DNA of 64,000 nucleotides from assembly GCA_000431815.1 (NCBI GenBank), contig FR889256.1, positions 16,436 through 80,435 on the forward strand, written 5' to 3'. The notes below the pieces were generated by a model. The model was not told the origin of the DNA. It saw only the letters and a program-made list of their open reading frames with translations, and searched no databases. This DNA comes from Butyrivibrio sp. CAG:318 (GTDB lineage Bacteria > Bacillota > Clostridia > Lachnospirales > Lachnospiraceae). A program made the position numbers and the translations under genes. Every line of letters starts with the position of its first letter. The first letter of the stretch is position 1. Below, piece after piece: positions 52,099 through 60,944 of the stretch.

Positions 52099-52884
52099 AT
52101 GGATATTAGGATTTTAATTGCCGCTCATAAATCATACGGATTTGCGCAGGATGATATTTATATGCCGGTTCAGGTCGGAGCCGCGCTCAATGATAAATTT
52201 GGTGCGGCATGTGATGATACGGGTGATAATATATCGGACAAGAATCCGTATTACTGTGAACTGACGGGCTTATACTGGATGTGGAAGAATGTCAAAGCTA
52301 ATTATTGCGGACTTGTGCATTACAGGAGATATTTTGCTGTGCGCGGGTGCAGGCGGCTGTTTGGCAGGAACAAATACGACGCCATAGCCGGACGCAAGGA
52401 TATTGAAAAACTTCTTGCGGATTGTGATATCATTCTTCCTACCAAGAGACATTATTATATTGAGAGCCTTTATTCACATTATGCGCATACGCATTACGGG
52501 GAACATCTCGATATTACGCGCGATATCATACATGATAAGTATCCGGAATATATTGAAAGCTATGATAAGGTAATGAAACAGCGCAGCGGTCATATGTTTA
52601 ATATGATGATCATGAGCCGTGACAAACTGGATGCTTATTGTACCTGGCTGTTTGATATTCTTGGAGAACTTGAAAAACGTGTGGATTATAAGGACTATGA
52701 TGCTTTTCAGGCAAGGCTTTTTGGCAGAGTGAGTGAATTGCTGTTGAATGTATGGGTGGTTCACGGCGGATACCGTTACAGAACGCTTCCGACTGTCAGT
52801 ACGGAACGCATGGCGTGGGGACGTAAAATCAAGTCTTTTATCACCGCCAAATTTGGTGGACACAAATACGATAAAAGTTTCTAA
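52099..52884 (+). CDS. DUF4422 exopolysaccharide glycosyltransferase-like protein
   Basis: A 261-residue protein of the DUF4422 family. The family block is at the N-terminus: ILIAAHKSYGFAQDDIYMPV, YYCELTGLYWMWKNVKA, CGLVHYRRYF; later come LPTKRHYYIESLYSHYAHTH and SGHMFNMMIMSRD. DUF4422 proteins commonly lie in capsule or exopolysaccharide loci and are likely glycosyltransferases; this is a family-based inference. No transmembrane segment is visible. The next gene is converging pckA with a shared terminator. Confidence 0.88.
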   Translation: MDIRILIAAHKSYGFAQDDIYMPVQVGAALNDKFGAACDDTGDNISDKNPYYCELTGLYWMWKNVKANYCGLVHYRRYFAVRGCRRLFGRNKYDAIAGRKDIEKLLADCDIILPTKRHYYIESLYSHYAHTHYGEHLDITRDIIHDKYPEYIESYDKVMKQRSGHMFNMMIMSRDKLDAYCTWLFDILGELEKRVDYKDYDAFQARLFGRVSELLLNVWVVHGGYRYRTLPTVSTERMAWGRKIKSFITAKFGGHKYDKSF

Positions 52885-52894
52885 AGGCTATAAC

Positions 52895-52930
52895 AAAAAG
52901 GCCGTCCGGTGAAATTCACCGGACGGCTTA
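52895..52930. terminator. Bidirectional terminator between DUF4422 gene and pckA
   Basis: Perfect 12-bp stem GCCGTCCGGTGA (52901-52912) with TCACCGGACGGC (52916-52927). The minus strand has TTTTT after it, so it mainly ends pckA. Confidence 0.9.
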
Positions 52931-52952
52931 TTAAATGTCTTAATATTCTTAA

Positions 52953-54557
52953 TTAAGCCTGTGGACCTGCACTAACGAGTGCCTTACCTGCATCGTTGCC
53001 TTCGTATTTAGCGAAGTTCTTAACGAATCTTGCAGCAAGATCTTTAGCCTTAGCTTCCCACTCTGAAGCATCAGCATATGTGTCACGAGGATCAAGGATT
53101 CCTGAATCTACACCAGGGAGTTCTGTAGGAACTTCGAAGTTGAAGTAAGGAATTGTCTTAGTAGGAGCATTCTTGATATCTCCGTTAAGGATAGCATCAA
53201 TGATTCCACGTGTATCTTTGATGGAGATACGCTTTCCTGTTCCGTTCCATCCTGTGTTAACAAGGTATGCCTTAGCACCGCTTGCCTTCATCTTCTTAAC
53301 AAGCTCTTCTGCATACTTAGTAGGATGAAGTTCGAGGAATGCCTGTCCGAAACATGCTGAGAATGTCGGTGTAGGCTCTGTGATTCCACGCTCTGTACCT
53401 GCAAGCTTAGCAGTGAATCCTGAAAGGAAGTAGTACTGTGTCTGCTCAGGAGTAAGAACTGATACCGGAGGAAGTACTCCGAATGCATCTGCTGAAAGGA
53501 AGATTACGTTCTTAGCTGCAGGAGCTGATGAAATAGGACGAACGATGTTCTTGATATGGTTAATAGGATAAGATACACGAGTATTCTCTGTTACGCTCTT
53601 ATCTGTGAAATCAATCTTACCGTTCTCATCAAGTGTTACGTTCTCAAGGAGAGCGTCACGAGTGATTGCATTGTAGATATCCGGCTCTGAATCCTTATCA
53701 AGGTCGATAACCTTAGCATAGCATCCGCCCTCGAAGTTGAATACGCCGTTATCATCCCAGCCGTGCTCATCATCACCGATAAGGAGACGCTTAGGATCTG
53801 TTGAAAGTGTAGTCTTACCTGTTCCTGAAAGACCGAAGAAAATAGCTGTATTTTCGCCGTTCATATCAGTGTTGGCTGAGCAGTGCATAGAAGCGATGCC
53901 CTTAAGTGGGAGATAGTAGTTCATCATTGAGAACATACCTTTCTTCATCTCTCCGCCGTACCATGTGTTAACGATTACCTGCTCACGGCTTGTAATGTTG
54001 AACATAACAGCTGTCTCAGAGTTAAGACCGAGTTCTTTATAATTCTCAACCTTAGCCTTGGATGCATTGTAAACAACGAAATCCGGCTCGAAGTTCTTAA
54101 GTTCTTCTTCGGTTGGTTTAATAAACATATTGGTAACGAAATGTGCCTGCCAAGCAACTTCAACGATGAAACGGATAGCCATACGTGTATCCTTGTTAGC
54201 TCCGCAGAATGCATCTACTACATAAAGCTTCTTATTAGAAAGTTCTTTGATTGCAAGATCCTTAACTGCAGCCCATGCTTCCTGTGAAGCAGGATGGTTA
54301 TCGTTCTTGTATTCATCAGATGTCCACCATACAGTGTCCTTTGAATTTTCATCAACAACGATGAATTTATCTTTAGGAGAACGTCCTGTATAGATACCTG
54401 TCATAACGTTAACGGCACCGAGTTCGCTGACCTGACCCTTTTCGTATCCTTCAAGGTCTGTTTTGGTCTCTTCCTCGAATAACATCTCGTAAGAAGGATT
54501 GTGTACAATTTCAGTAGCGCCGGTAATACCGTATTTGCTTAAATTAAGTTCTGACAT
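52953..54557 (-). CDS. pckA: Phosphoenolpyruvate carboxykinase (ATP)
   Basis: A 534-residue enzyme that interconverts oxaloacetate and PEP. Motifs: [29 protein letters not shown], Walker A-like [38 protein letters not shown] and [11 protein letters not shown]. It is the ATP type, not the GTP type. Codon use is extremely biased, even more than its neighbours, which indicates very high expression; in gut and rumen Clostridia the enzyme usually serves carboxylation during fermentation. Ribosome binding site: GAGGT, about 13 bases before the ATG. Confidence 0.98.
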   Translation of the reverse strand: MSELNLSKYGITGATEIVHNPSYEMLFEEETKTDLEGYEKGQVSELGAVNVMTGIYTGRSPKDKFIVVDENSKDTVWWTSDEYKNDNHPASQEAWAAVKDLAIKELSNKKLYVVDAFCGANKDTRMAIRFIVEVAWQAHFVTNMFIKPTEEELKNFEPDFVVYNASKAKVENYKELGLNSETAVMFNITSREQVIVNTWYGGEMKKGMFSMMNYYLPLKGIASMHCSANTDMNGENTAIFFGLSGTGKTTLSTDPKRLLIGDDEHGWDDNGVFNFEGGCYAKVIDLDKDSEPDIYNAITRDALLENVTLDENGKIDFTDKSVTENTRVSYPINHIKNIVRPISSAPAAKNVIFLSADAFGVLPPVSVLTPEQTQYYFLSGFTAKLAGTERGITEPTPTFSACFGQAFLELHPTKYAEELVKKMKASGAKAYLVNTGWNGTGKRISIKDTRGIIDAILNGDIKNAPTKTIPYFNFEVPTELPGVDSGILDPRDTYADASEWEAKAKDLAARFVKNFAKYEGNDAGKALVSAGPQA

Positions 54558-54604
54558 TTTTGCATTTACCTCTTTTCTTTCTTAGTGTGTATTTCTCTTT
54601 CCAT

Positions 54605-54632
54605 ATTATACATAATTCATTTTTAAAATCAA
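54605..54632 (-). promoter_or_regulatory. Promoter of pckA
   Basis: On the minus strand: TTGATT, 16 bases, TATAAT. The AT-rich gap of about 210 bases between pckA and the next gene carries no other feature I can support. Confidence 0.7.
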
Positions 54633-54768
54633 TAAAATAAATCTAAATTTTTTATCTAAATTACAAAAAAAGCTTTAAAACTTATATTTTTAATATTTAC
54701 ATTGAAGTTATTGATAAATATGTATATTATATAATTAATAACAGCCGGGTACACGGAGGAATTTATTA

Positions 54769-56325
54769 ATGAAAAAGATAATTATAGTCGGTGGAGGAAT
54801 CGCGGGACTCGCAGCGGGCATATACGGTTTGAAGGCCGGAATGGCTGCTGAGATATATGAGAAAAATCCGGTTGCCGGCGGAAGCTGCAGCGGATGGTAC
54901 AGAGGAGATTATTTTATCGACAACTGCATACACTGGCTGACCGGAACCAAACCCGACACGCCGCAGTACGGAATCTGGCAGGAACTTGGGGTAATCCGCG
55001 ACGGGGAAGCATTTGTTGAGCGCAGTTCTTTTTACCGCTCCGAGCTTGATGGTCAGACGATTACGTTGTGGCGCGACATTGACCGGACAGAGAAGGAAAT
55101 GCTGGAACTTTCGCCGGAGGATCGTGATGAAATTCATCGTTTCATAGAATACACCAAGCTGGGTGTCAATCTCCAGGAACCGCGCGAGAACACGCTTGAT
55201 ATATTTGACGCATTCAAAGAACTTGGCGGTTCGGGAAACCACAGCAAGATATTGAAAACCATGATTGAGTACATGGGGATGAATCTTGAGGATCTGTCCG
55301 GACGTTTTAAACATCCGCTTCTTAAGAAGGTCATGCTTGATTTTATGGCCAAGGAGTACGAGGCATACTGGCTTGTGATGGCGTATGCTTTTTTTACGGC
55401 GGGCAACGGGGATCTGCTTAAGGGCGGTTCGGTCGAGATTGTAAGGAGAATGGAAAAACAGTTTAACGAACTCGGAGGAATCCTTCATTTCAATTCTCCG
55501 GTATCTTCAATAATAATAGACAAACGCAAATTTAACATGAACATACCTGTATTCGATAAGAAATCCGTTAATTTCTATTCGATGAAGAAGATAACGGCGA
55601 GAAACGCAAAGGGAATTGAGCTTGCTGACGGAACGCAGATTGAGGCTGATTACATAATCTGCGCATGTGATATAAATTACACTTTTAATGCTTTGCTTGG
55701 CAAAAAATACACACCACGTTCCGTGCGGGCCGTCTATAAGGATCGCAAAAACAACCCTGTTTACAGTTCTTTTCAGGCTGCATTTGCCGTGGATTCGCCG
55801 GTTGACGAAATTGACGACACACTTTCTTTTGATTGCGAGCCGGTGGATGTCGGCTGCCATTCGTATGACAGGATATGCGTGAAAAACTACAGAATTTACG
55901 GTGATTTTATCGCGCCAAAGGGTCATACGGTTTTGCAATGCAGCATTGTACAATATAAGGAAGATTATCGTTTCTGGGAGAAACTTTATGAGAACCGCGA
56001 CCGCTACAATATGATGAAACATAATATTGCCGAGGCCATCCGCTATAGGATAGAAACAAAGTTTCCGCAGTATGCCGACAGAATCAAAGTTATCGACTGC
56101 TGGACACCGGCAACGTATGCACACCGCGACAACTGTTACAAGGGTGCATACATGCGGTTCATCACAACCGCCACAAACCGCAATGCGTTTCTTTCAAGCG
56201 GTATTCGTGGATTGCGCAATGTTGTTCTGGCAAGCCACTGGCTCAGGTATCCGGGCGGAGTTCCTACCGCTGCGGCGATGGGCAGACATGCGGTCAGGAT
56301 TATTGAGAAGATTAACGTAGAGTGA
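54769..56325 (+). CDS. FAD-dependent oxidoreductase (phytoene-desaturase-like)
   Basis: A 518-residue NAD(P)/FAD-binding protein. The Rossmann dinucleotide motif opens the protein (IIIVGGGIAGLAAGIYGLKA, then EIYEKNPVAGGSCSGW). The middle is a substrate domain, and the C-terminus holds the second FAD block (SSGIRGLRNVVLASHW, PGGVPTAAAMGRHAVRI). It belongs to the CrtI/COG1233 class, which includes carotenoid desaturases and many enzymes of unknown substrate; no carotenoid genes are nearby. The ATG follows GGAGG. The function is not assigned beyond the fold. Confidence 0.85.
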   Translation: MKKIIIVGGGIAGLAAGIYGLKAGMAAEIYEKNPVAGGSCSGWYRGDYFIDNCIHWLTGTKPDTPQYGIWQELGVIRDGEAFVERSSFYRSELDGQTITLWRDIDRTEKEMLELSPEDRDEIHRFIEYTKLGVNLQEPRENTLDIFDAFKELGGSGNHSKILKTMIEYMGMNLEDLSGRFKHPLLKKVMLDFMAKEYEAYWLVMAYAFFTAGNGDLLKGGSVEIVRRMEKQFNELGGILHFNSPVSSIIIDKRKFNMNIPVFDKKSVNFYSMKKITARNAKGIELADGTQIEADYIICACDINYTFNALLGKKYTPRSVRAVYKDRKNNPVYSSFQAAFAVDSPVDEIDDTLSFDCEPVDVGCHSYDRICVKNYRIYGDFIAPKGHTVLQCSIVQYKEDYRFWEKLYENRDRYNMMKHNIAEAIRYRIETKFPQYADRIKVIDCWTPATYAHRDNCYKGAYMRFITTATNRNAFLSSGIRGLRNVVLASHWLRYPGGVPTAAAMGRHAVRIIEKINVE

Positions 56326-56343
56326 CAGGATAAAATAATACAT

Positions 56344-57264
56344 ATGAAAACGGATAGAATATTGGGAATCATAATTTATTTAACAAATCATGATAATGTT
56401 TCGGCCAGATGCCTCGCAGAGAGATTTCATGTTTCGGTTCGGACGATTCAAAGAGATATGATAAGTATTTCCGCAATGGGCATACCGATATATTCGGAAA
56501 ACGGGAAGAATAGTGGGTATTCCATTCTTCCTACATACAAAATTAAAAACAGCGAAATCCGATGTGATGAGCAGCAGATGATTATAAAGGCGCTGGAAAG
56601 CCTAGCTACATCTTATACCAATGATACCTTAAAGAATTTAATTGAAAAGTATAATACGATTGTTCAAAATGAAGGTGGACAAAAAGTATTCTGGGATTTT
56701 GGCGTAACAAAAGAAAATTCTGATGTGCAGAGTAAAAATCAATTGTTGGAAAATGCTATTGGTCTGAAAAAGTATGTGTCATTTGAATATTGTAATGCTG
56801 ATGGGAAAAAATCATCACCTGAGGTTGAACCATTGGCAATTCATTATAAATGGTATGCGTGGTATCTTTTTGCATATTCCGATGATAGAAAGCAGTATAG
56901 AACTTATAAAATAGCCAGAATACAAAACTTGAAAGAGATGGACAGAGTTTCTGGTAAAGACCATGGGGATGTTAAGACATTGATGGAAGTGTCGGAACAA
57001 GATTATTACCGGACATGTGTTCAAATCGAAGTGCAGTTTGCCAATGAAGAAACAGCATTGATGGAAGAGTATTTTCCAGACTGTCAAATAAAACAGATAT
57101 CAGAAAATACAAAGAGCATATTTATTGATGTGCCTGTAAAAGAAAGATTATGGAAAGCGTTGCTGTTAAGTTTCGGAAACAAAGTAAAAGTCATAGGCCC
57201 GGAGGAGTACAAAAAAGAGCTGATACGGACGGCTCAAAATTTTTTGTCTAATTACGACATATAG
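56344..57264 (+). CDS. WYL-domain transcriptional regulator (YafY type)
   Basis: A 306-residue regulator. N-terminal winged helix (about 1-60: RILGIIIYLTNHDNVSARCL, FHVSVRTIQRDMISISAMG), then a WYL domain in which KYVSFEYCNADGK and AIHYKWYAWYLFAYSDDRKQYR carry the typical Trp-Tyr-Leu core, and a C-terminal WCX-like part (VQIEVQFANEE...). WYL proteins often respond to ligands or nucleic acid and are common near defence genes. It is AT-rich with codons unlike the flanking core genes. It is followed by a DinB-like gene and is separated from the oxidoreductase by 18 bases. Confidence 0.92.
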   Translation: MKTDRILGIIIYLTNHDNVSARCLAERFHVSVRTIQRDMISISAMGIPIYSENGKNSGYSILPTYKIKNSEIRCDEQQMIIKALESLATSYTNDTLKNLIEKYNTIVQNEGGQKVFWDFGVTKENSDVQSKNQLLENAIGLKKYVSFEYCNADGKKSSPEVEPLAIHYKWYAWYLFAYSDDRKQYRTYKIARIQNLKEMDRVSGKDHGDVKTLMEVSEQDYYRTCVQIEVQFANEETALMEEYFPDCQIKQISENTKSIFIDVPVKERLWKALLLSFGNKVKVIGPEEYKKELIRTAQNFLSNYDI

Positions 57265-57321
57265 TTGTCGCACAAATCTGGTAAAATGTAGCTATTAAGA
57301 AAATCTGAAGGAGAGACTGAT

Positions 57322-58035
57322 ATGACGAAAAATGAATTATTTCGTTTATTTGAGAATAAACATAAGGAACTGGAGCGAGCATTGAAGGGAGATGACGTTA
57401 ATTACATAAAAGAACTGACATTGGAAGTTCATGCAATGGTTCATCCGGCAGAAACGTCAGGCAAAAATGATAAAACAATAGCTGATTATGTGCTGGATTA
57501 TATGATGGAGGGCCATCAAAACAGCCTTGTTCCAAGAGAAAACTGGGAGGAAGACTTACATTATGCCGGAACAAATACGGTGCCGATGTGTTGGCAGTTC
57601 TGGCATACTTACAGAATAGAAGATCTGGTAAGCAATATTTTGATGGCAAACCAGGATCAGTTGTTTAATGATATGTGGCAAAGAAGAATAGGCGCTAATA
57701 TTACGGATACAGGAAATGCCTTAGAGTTTGATGAAGCCATTGCCTTTGCCCAAAATATTAATGTGGAAGCTTTACGCGAATATATGATTACTGTCGGGAA
57801 AAATACAAGACAAATTTTGGAAAGACTGACATTAGAACAAATCAAATCTATGGTGCCGGAAGAGTGGGTTGTGCGCATACTTGAAGAGGGTGGGGTAACG
57901 ACAGACATACGTTCTGTATGGCTGTTGGTATTTTGGGGGAGATTAATGAGAGGTGGAATGATTTTAATACCGATGACTGGACATCATATGATGCATTTGC
58001 CACCTTGTCTAAATAATTTACCGATACTTGACTGA
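57322..58035 (+). CDS. DinB-like four-helix protein
   Basis: A 237-residue protein resembling DinB/DUF664-type proteins: a helical bundle with likely metal His (HAMVHPAETSG near 30, HTYRIEDLVSNILM near 97) and a late TGHHMMHLPPCLN segment, where in this class a His would complete a metal site. The last ~10 residues look untypical for the family. It follows a WYL regulator, an arrangement often found (regulator plus DinB protein), so the regulator may control it. Sequence is AT-rich. Ribosome binding site: AAGGAGAG. The function is unknown; thiol transferase or metal-dependent activity are known for some relatives. Confidence 0.68.
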   Translation: MTKNELFRLFENKHKELERALKGDDVNYIKELTLEVHAMVHPAETSGKNDKTIADYVLDYMMEGHQNSLVPRENWEEDLHYAGTNTVPMCWQFWHTYRIEDLVSNILMANQDQLFNDMWQRRIGANITDTGNALEFDEAIAFAQNINVEALREYMITVGKNTRQILERLTLEQIKSMVPEEWVVRILEEGGVTTDIRSVWLLVFWGRLMRGGMILIPMTGHHMMHLPPCLNNLPILD

Positions 58036-58070
58036 TGCGATTTAAATCTGTAATGTTTGACACTCCCGGA

Positions 58071-58099
58071 TTCATATTTTCATATACTCTGCATACAAT
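58071..58099 (+). promoter_or_regulatory. Sigma-E-like promoter of spoIIID
   Basis: TTCATATT (58071-58078), 13 bases, CATACAAT (58092-58099). This matches the sigma-E consensus (KmATATT / CATACAnT), as expected because spoIIID is a mother-cell gene in B. subtilis. Confidence 0.75.
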
Positions 58100-58127
58100 G
58101 TACAAACAGTGATGCAGGGGGAACCCG

Positions 58128-58379
58128 TTGAAGGAGTATATCGAAGAAAGAGCGATAAAGATGGCGGAGTACATAATAGAGAATAAAACCACCGTCAGAC
58201 AGACTGCCAAGGAATTCGGCATCAGCAAGAGTACGGTACATAAGGATGTAACCGAACGTCTTGCGGGAATCAATCCGGTGCTTGCCGCGCAGGCGCGCAA
58301 GGTACTTGACGTTAATAAGTCGGAACGCCATATCCGTGGGGGAATGGCAACCAAAGAAAAATACTCACATATGAGATAG
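58128..58379 (+). CDS. spoIIID: Sporulation regulator SpoIIID
   Basis: An 83-residue DNA-binding protein. The sequence is close to B. subtilis SpoIIID: YIEERAIKMAEYIIENKTTV, AKEFGISKSTVHKDVTERL (the helix-turn-helix) and VNKSERHIRGGMATKEKY. It governs mother-cell gene expression with sigma-E. The start is TTG, with GGGGGA about 6 bases before it. The gene lies immediately upstream of mbl in most Firmicutes, but here a ~2.2 kb accessory pair separates them. A good terminator follows. Confidence 0.96.
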   Translation: MKEYIEERAIKMAEYIIENKTTVRQTAKEFGISKSTVHKDVTERLAGINPVLAAQARKVLDVNKSERHIRGGMATKEKYSHMR

Positions 58380-58385
58380 AGCCTG

Positions 58386-58421
58386 AATCAGCCTGCTGCG
58401 GAGTGCGGCAGGCTGATTTTT
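58386..58421 (+). terminator. Terminator after spoIIID
   Basis: Perfect 11-bp stem AATCAGCCTGC (58386-58396) with GCAGGCTGATT (58408-58418), then T-run. The ~240 bases after it, up to the AAA gene, hold only a short hairpin (TATGAGA with TCTCATA) and the promoter listed next. Confidence 0.88.
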
Positions 58422-58593
58422 GGTATGGTGACGTGGGATTGCGTGCAACTGGGGAGAAACTTGGCTGATGAAGGTAATGGTAGAAACGAATATTTAAAAA
58501 GTGGTTAAAAAGTGGATAGTCCGTATAAGGTGTAAAAATTATGCCTAAAGTAAAGCTACAGCCAAGAATATGAGAATCTATCTCATAAAATTG

Positions 58594-58621
58594 TTGCAAA
58601 AATAAAAAAGCAGGATATAAT
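58594..58621 (+). promoter_or_regulatory. Promoter of the AbiL-like pair
   Basis: TTGCAA, 16 bases, TATAAT, about 45 bases before the first start codon. Confidence 0.7.
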
Positions 58622-58663
58622 AAGGATAAAGGTAAGAAATTTGGATAAATGGAGGTAAATAAG

Positions 58664-59890
58664 ATGTTATGCCAATTTACAGTGAGAAATTTTAAGAGCA
58701 TTCGGGATGCGGTAACATTTGACATGCAGGCTACCGCCATTTCTGAACATGAAGACAGAATTATAAAAGATAAAGATGAGGAATTATATTTACCGGTATC
58801 TGCTGTATACGGACCAAATGGCGGAGGAAAATCTAACGTTCTTGAAGCATTGCATAGTCTGGTTACGAAAGTACTGAGGCCATTATATGCTACAAGTAAT
58901 AACGAAGAGATTGCAATAAAAATGAAAAAGCTTGTGATAGAGCCGTTTGCGTTTGATGAAGAGACGAGAAACAAGCCAACAGAATTTGAACTGTTTTTCA
59001 GAACGGAAATGGCAGAGTATCGCTATGAATTGACTGTAAAAAGAGAAATAATTGAATACGAAAGGTTAGACCGTATAAAATTAGATACAGGGCGAAAATC
59101 AGCACTTTTTGAACGGGATGAAGATGAAATTACTTTAAAAGGTGCATTTTCAAGATTGAAAACCAGTGATGAATTATCCGATACATTGCCGCTATTATCG
59201 TATCTTGGAATTACTTACAGAAAAAACGAAGTGGTGCAGGATGTGCTTGATTGGTTTGATGAAGAAATTAATTTTTTGAATTATGGAAATCCTATGCAAG
59301 AATTGCGAATGGCTGTTTCAAAGTCGGAGGATGTAAAAAAACTGATGCTTCAGATGATTCAGGAGATGGATTTGGATATTGTAGATTTTCGCGTAGAAGA
59401 GAAGGAAAACGATCGAATTGAGGTATTTACAAAACACATAATAGATGAATATGAAGCAGAGTTGAATTTGTTTGATGAATCCAGTGGAACAAAAAAACTT
59501 TTTGGCCTGCTTCCATTTATTGCAAAAAGTTTATTGAAAGGGACAACACTTGTAATTGATGAACTGGATGCAAAGATACATCCGGTATTGCTAAAATACC
59601 TTATTATGACGTTCAGTGATATGGAAAAAAATAAAAAGGGTGCGCAGTTGATTTTTACATCACATGATTTGTCTACTATGAACAGCGAAGTATTCAGAAG
59701 AGATGAAATCTGGTTTGTGGCTAAAGGAAACCGTCAGAATTCAAAATTATATTCTCTTGTAGAATTTAAAAATAAGAAAGGTGAGTCTGTACGTAAGGAT
59801 GCGAAGTTCGATAAACAGTATTTGGAAGGAAAATATGGTGCAGATCCATACCTCAGAAAGATTATAGATTGGGGGATGGTGAATGGCTAA
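58664..59890 (+). CDS. AbiLi/RloA-like AAA ATPase
   Basis: A 408-residue ABC-like ATPase of the AAA_15/AAA_21 group. FTVRNFKSIRDAVTFDM is the usual opening; Walker A is VYGPNGGGKSNVLEAL (residue about 48), Walker B LVIDELDAKIHP (about 297) and a switch LIFTSHD (about 326). Such ATPases are the sensor component of two-gene defence systems (AbiL, Old-TIN/PARIS types). The start ATG at 58664 has GGAGG upstream; the ATG at 58649 belongs to that site. The gene overlaps the RloB-like gene by 8 bases. AT-rich, so probably acquired. Confidence 0.88.
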   Translation: MLCQFTVRNFKSIRDAVTFDMQATAISEHEDRIIKDKDEELYLPVSAVYGPNGGGKSNVLEALHSLVTKVLRPLYATSNNEEIAIKMKKLVIEPFAFDEETRNKPTEFELFFRTEMAEYRYELTVKREIIEYERLDRIKLDTGRKSALFERDEDEITLKGAFSRLKTSDELSDTLPLLSYLGITYRKNEVVQDVLDWFDEEINFLNYGNPMQELRMAVSKSEDVKKLMLQMIQEMDLDIVDFRVEEKENDRIEVFTKHIIDEYEAELNLFDESSGTKKLFGLLPFIAKSLLKGTTLVIDELDAKIHPVLLKYLIMTFSDMEKNKKGAQLIFTSHDLSTMNSEVFRRDEIWFVAKGNRQNSKLYSLVEFKNKKGESVRKDAKFDKQYLEGKYGADPYLRKIIDWGMVNG

Positions 59891-60587
59891 AAGAGGCAGA
59901 AAAGAGAAAGATAACTGGAAGAAGAAACGGCGGCAGGAATATCTGGAAAAGAAAGAATTCCGTTACTATATTTTTTGCGAGGGACAAGCAACGGAACCTA
60001 AATATTTTCAAGGATTCAAAAGGTATATTGAAGATAATCCCATTTATCGAGATATGGTTTTGATTGAAATTGAGGGCTGTCAGGCTGAGACGATGCGGGT
60101 AATCGGAAAGGCTGAAGAGTATGTGCGTGAGAATAAGATTACGAAAGGACAGATATGGTGTGTCTATGATAAGGATAGTTTTCCATCCAATGATGTCAAT
60201 GGAGTGGTTCAGCGGGCAGAAGTATTAAATCAAAAGAATCCGGATATTCAGTATCATGCGGCGTGGAGTAATGAGTGTATCGAATTCTGGTTTATGTTAC
60301 ATTTTGCATATTACACAGCGAATAATCACAGGTCGGAGTATAAGAAATTTTTGAATGAGAAATTCCAGGAACTGGGAATTGGAAAGTATGAGAAGAATAT
60401 GGATAACATATTTGAAACGCTGATGAATGGTGGGAATCCAAAGTTGGCAATTCGATATGCGAGACGGATTATTAAAAATGAAGAGGGAAAGACACCTGCG
60501 GAGATAGCACCTGGAACAAAGGTATATGAGTTGGTGGAGGAATTGGCGAAGTATTTGCCGGAAGAGATAAGAAAATTTTTTAAATAA
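59883..60587 (+). CDS. RloB-like (AbiLii) protein
   Basis: A 234-residue RloB-family protein. The N-terminus is Lys/Arg-rich (KRGRKEKDNWKKKRR), followed by the Toprim-like Glu motif FCEGQATEPKYFQGF (residue about 31), WCVYDKDSF (about 92) with its Asp pair, and the family block AWSNECIEFWFMLHFAY. The full set of acidic residues suggests an active nuclease-like or regulatory enzyme. Paired with the AAA ATPase it corresponds to AbiLi/AbiLii (RloAB), an abortive-infection type system. Function is inferred from the family. No terminator follows. Confidence 0.87.
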   Translation: MAKRGRKEKDNWKKKRRQEYLEKKEFRYYIFCEGQATEPKYFQGFKRYIEDNPIYRDMVLIEIEGCQAETMRVIGKAEEYVRENKITKGQIWCVYDKDSFPSNDVNGVVQRAEVLNQKNPDIQYHAAWSNECIEFWFMLHFAYYTANNHRSEYKKFLNEKFQELGIGKYEKNMDNIFETLMNGGNPKLAIRYARRIIKNEEGKTPAEIAPGTKVYELVEELAKYLPEEIRKFFK

Positions 60588-60944
60588 AATGTTATTGAAG
60601 TTACCAATCATAATAATAGTAATTATGGAGGTGGCTGGATGGTGCCGGTGTCGGAAAGCTTTCGGTGAAGATTTCGCGGGGTATAATATGATATTTTCAT
60701 ATTTTTTTGCCCAAAATCAGCAATTTGGTGTCAATTATCCACATCCCGCTAAAATTTTCCCGGTCATGTTAAGTTTCACGGCACAATGCCGATATTATAA
60801 TAGTAAATGGCGGGTTTAATCTTTTTTCAAATTTATGTAAATTCCCTCTTTTAAATTTACACATTATTGTATATAATGTTTATGTATGTTTAGAATGAAT
60901 ACATCCTTTATATAAAATAATACACAAAGCGAAAGGGGATCACG
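60588..60944. other. Intergenic stretch without a supported gene
   Basis: About 350 bases before mbl. It holds short hairpins (CGGCA with TGCCG; a near-palindrome around AAAGCTTT) and several TATAAT-like hexamers, one of which could drive mbl, but no -35 that I trust. A plus-strand frame of 76 codons here has no ribosome binding site or recognisable sequence and I do not call it. It may be the right junction of the inserted cassette. Confidence 0.5.

Noticed and set aside
60589..60819. Plus-strand open frame of 76 codons between the RloB-like gene and mbl
   Set aside because: No ribosome binding site, mixed hydrophobic and unrelated sequence, and codon use unlike either neighbour; probably chance in an AT-rich gap.
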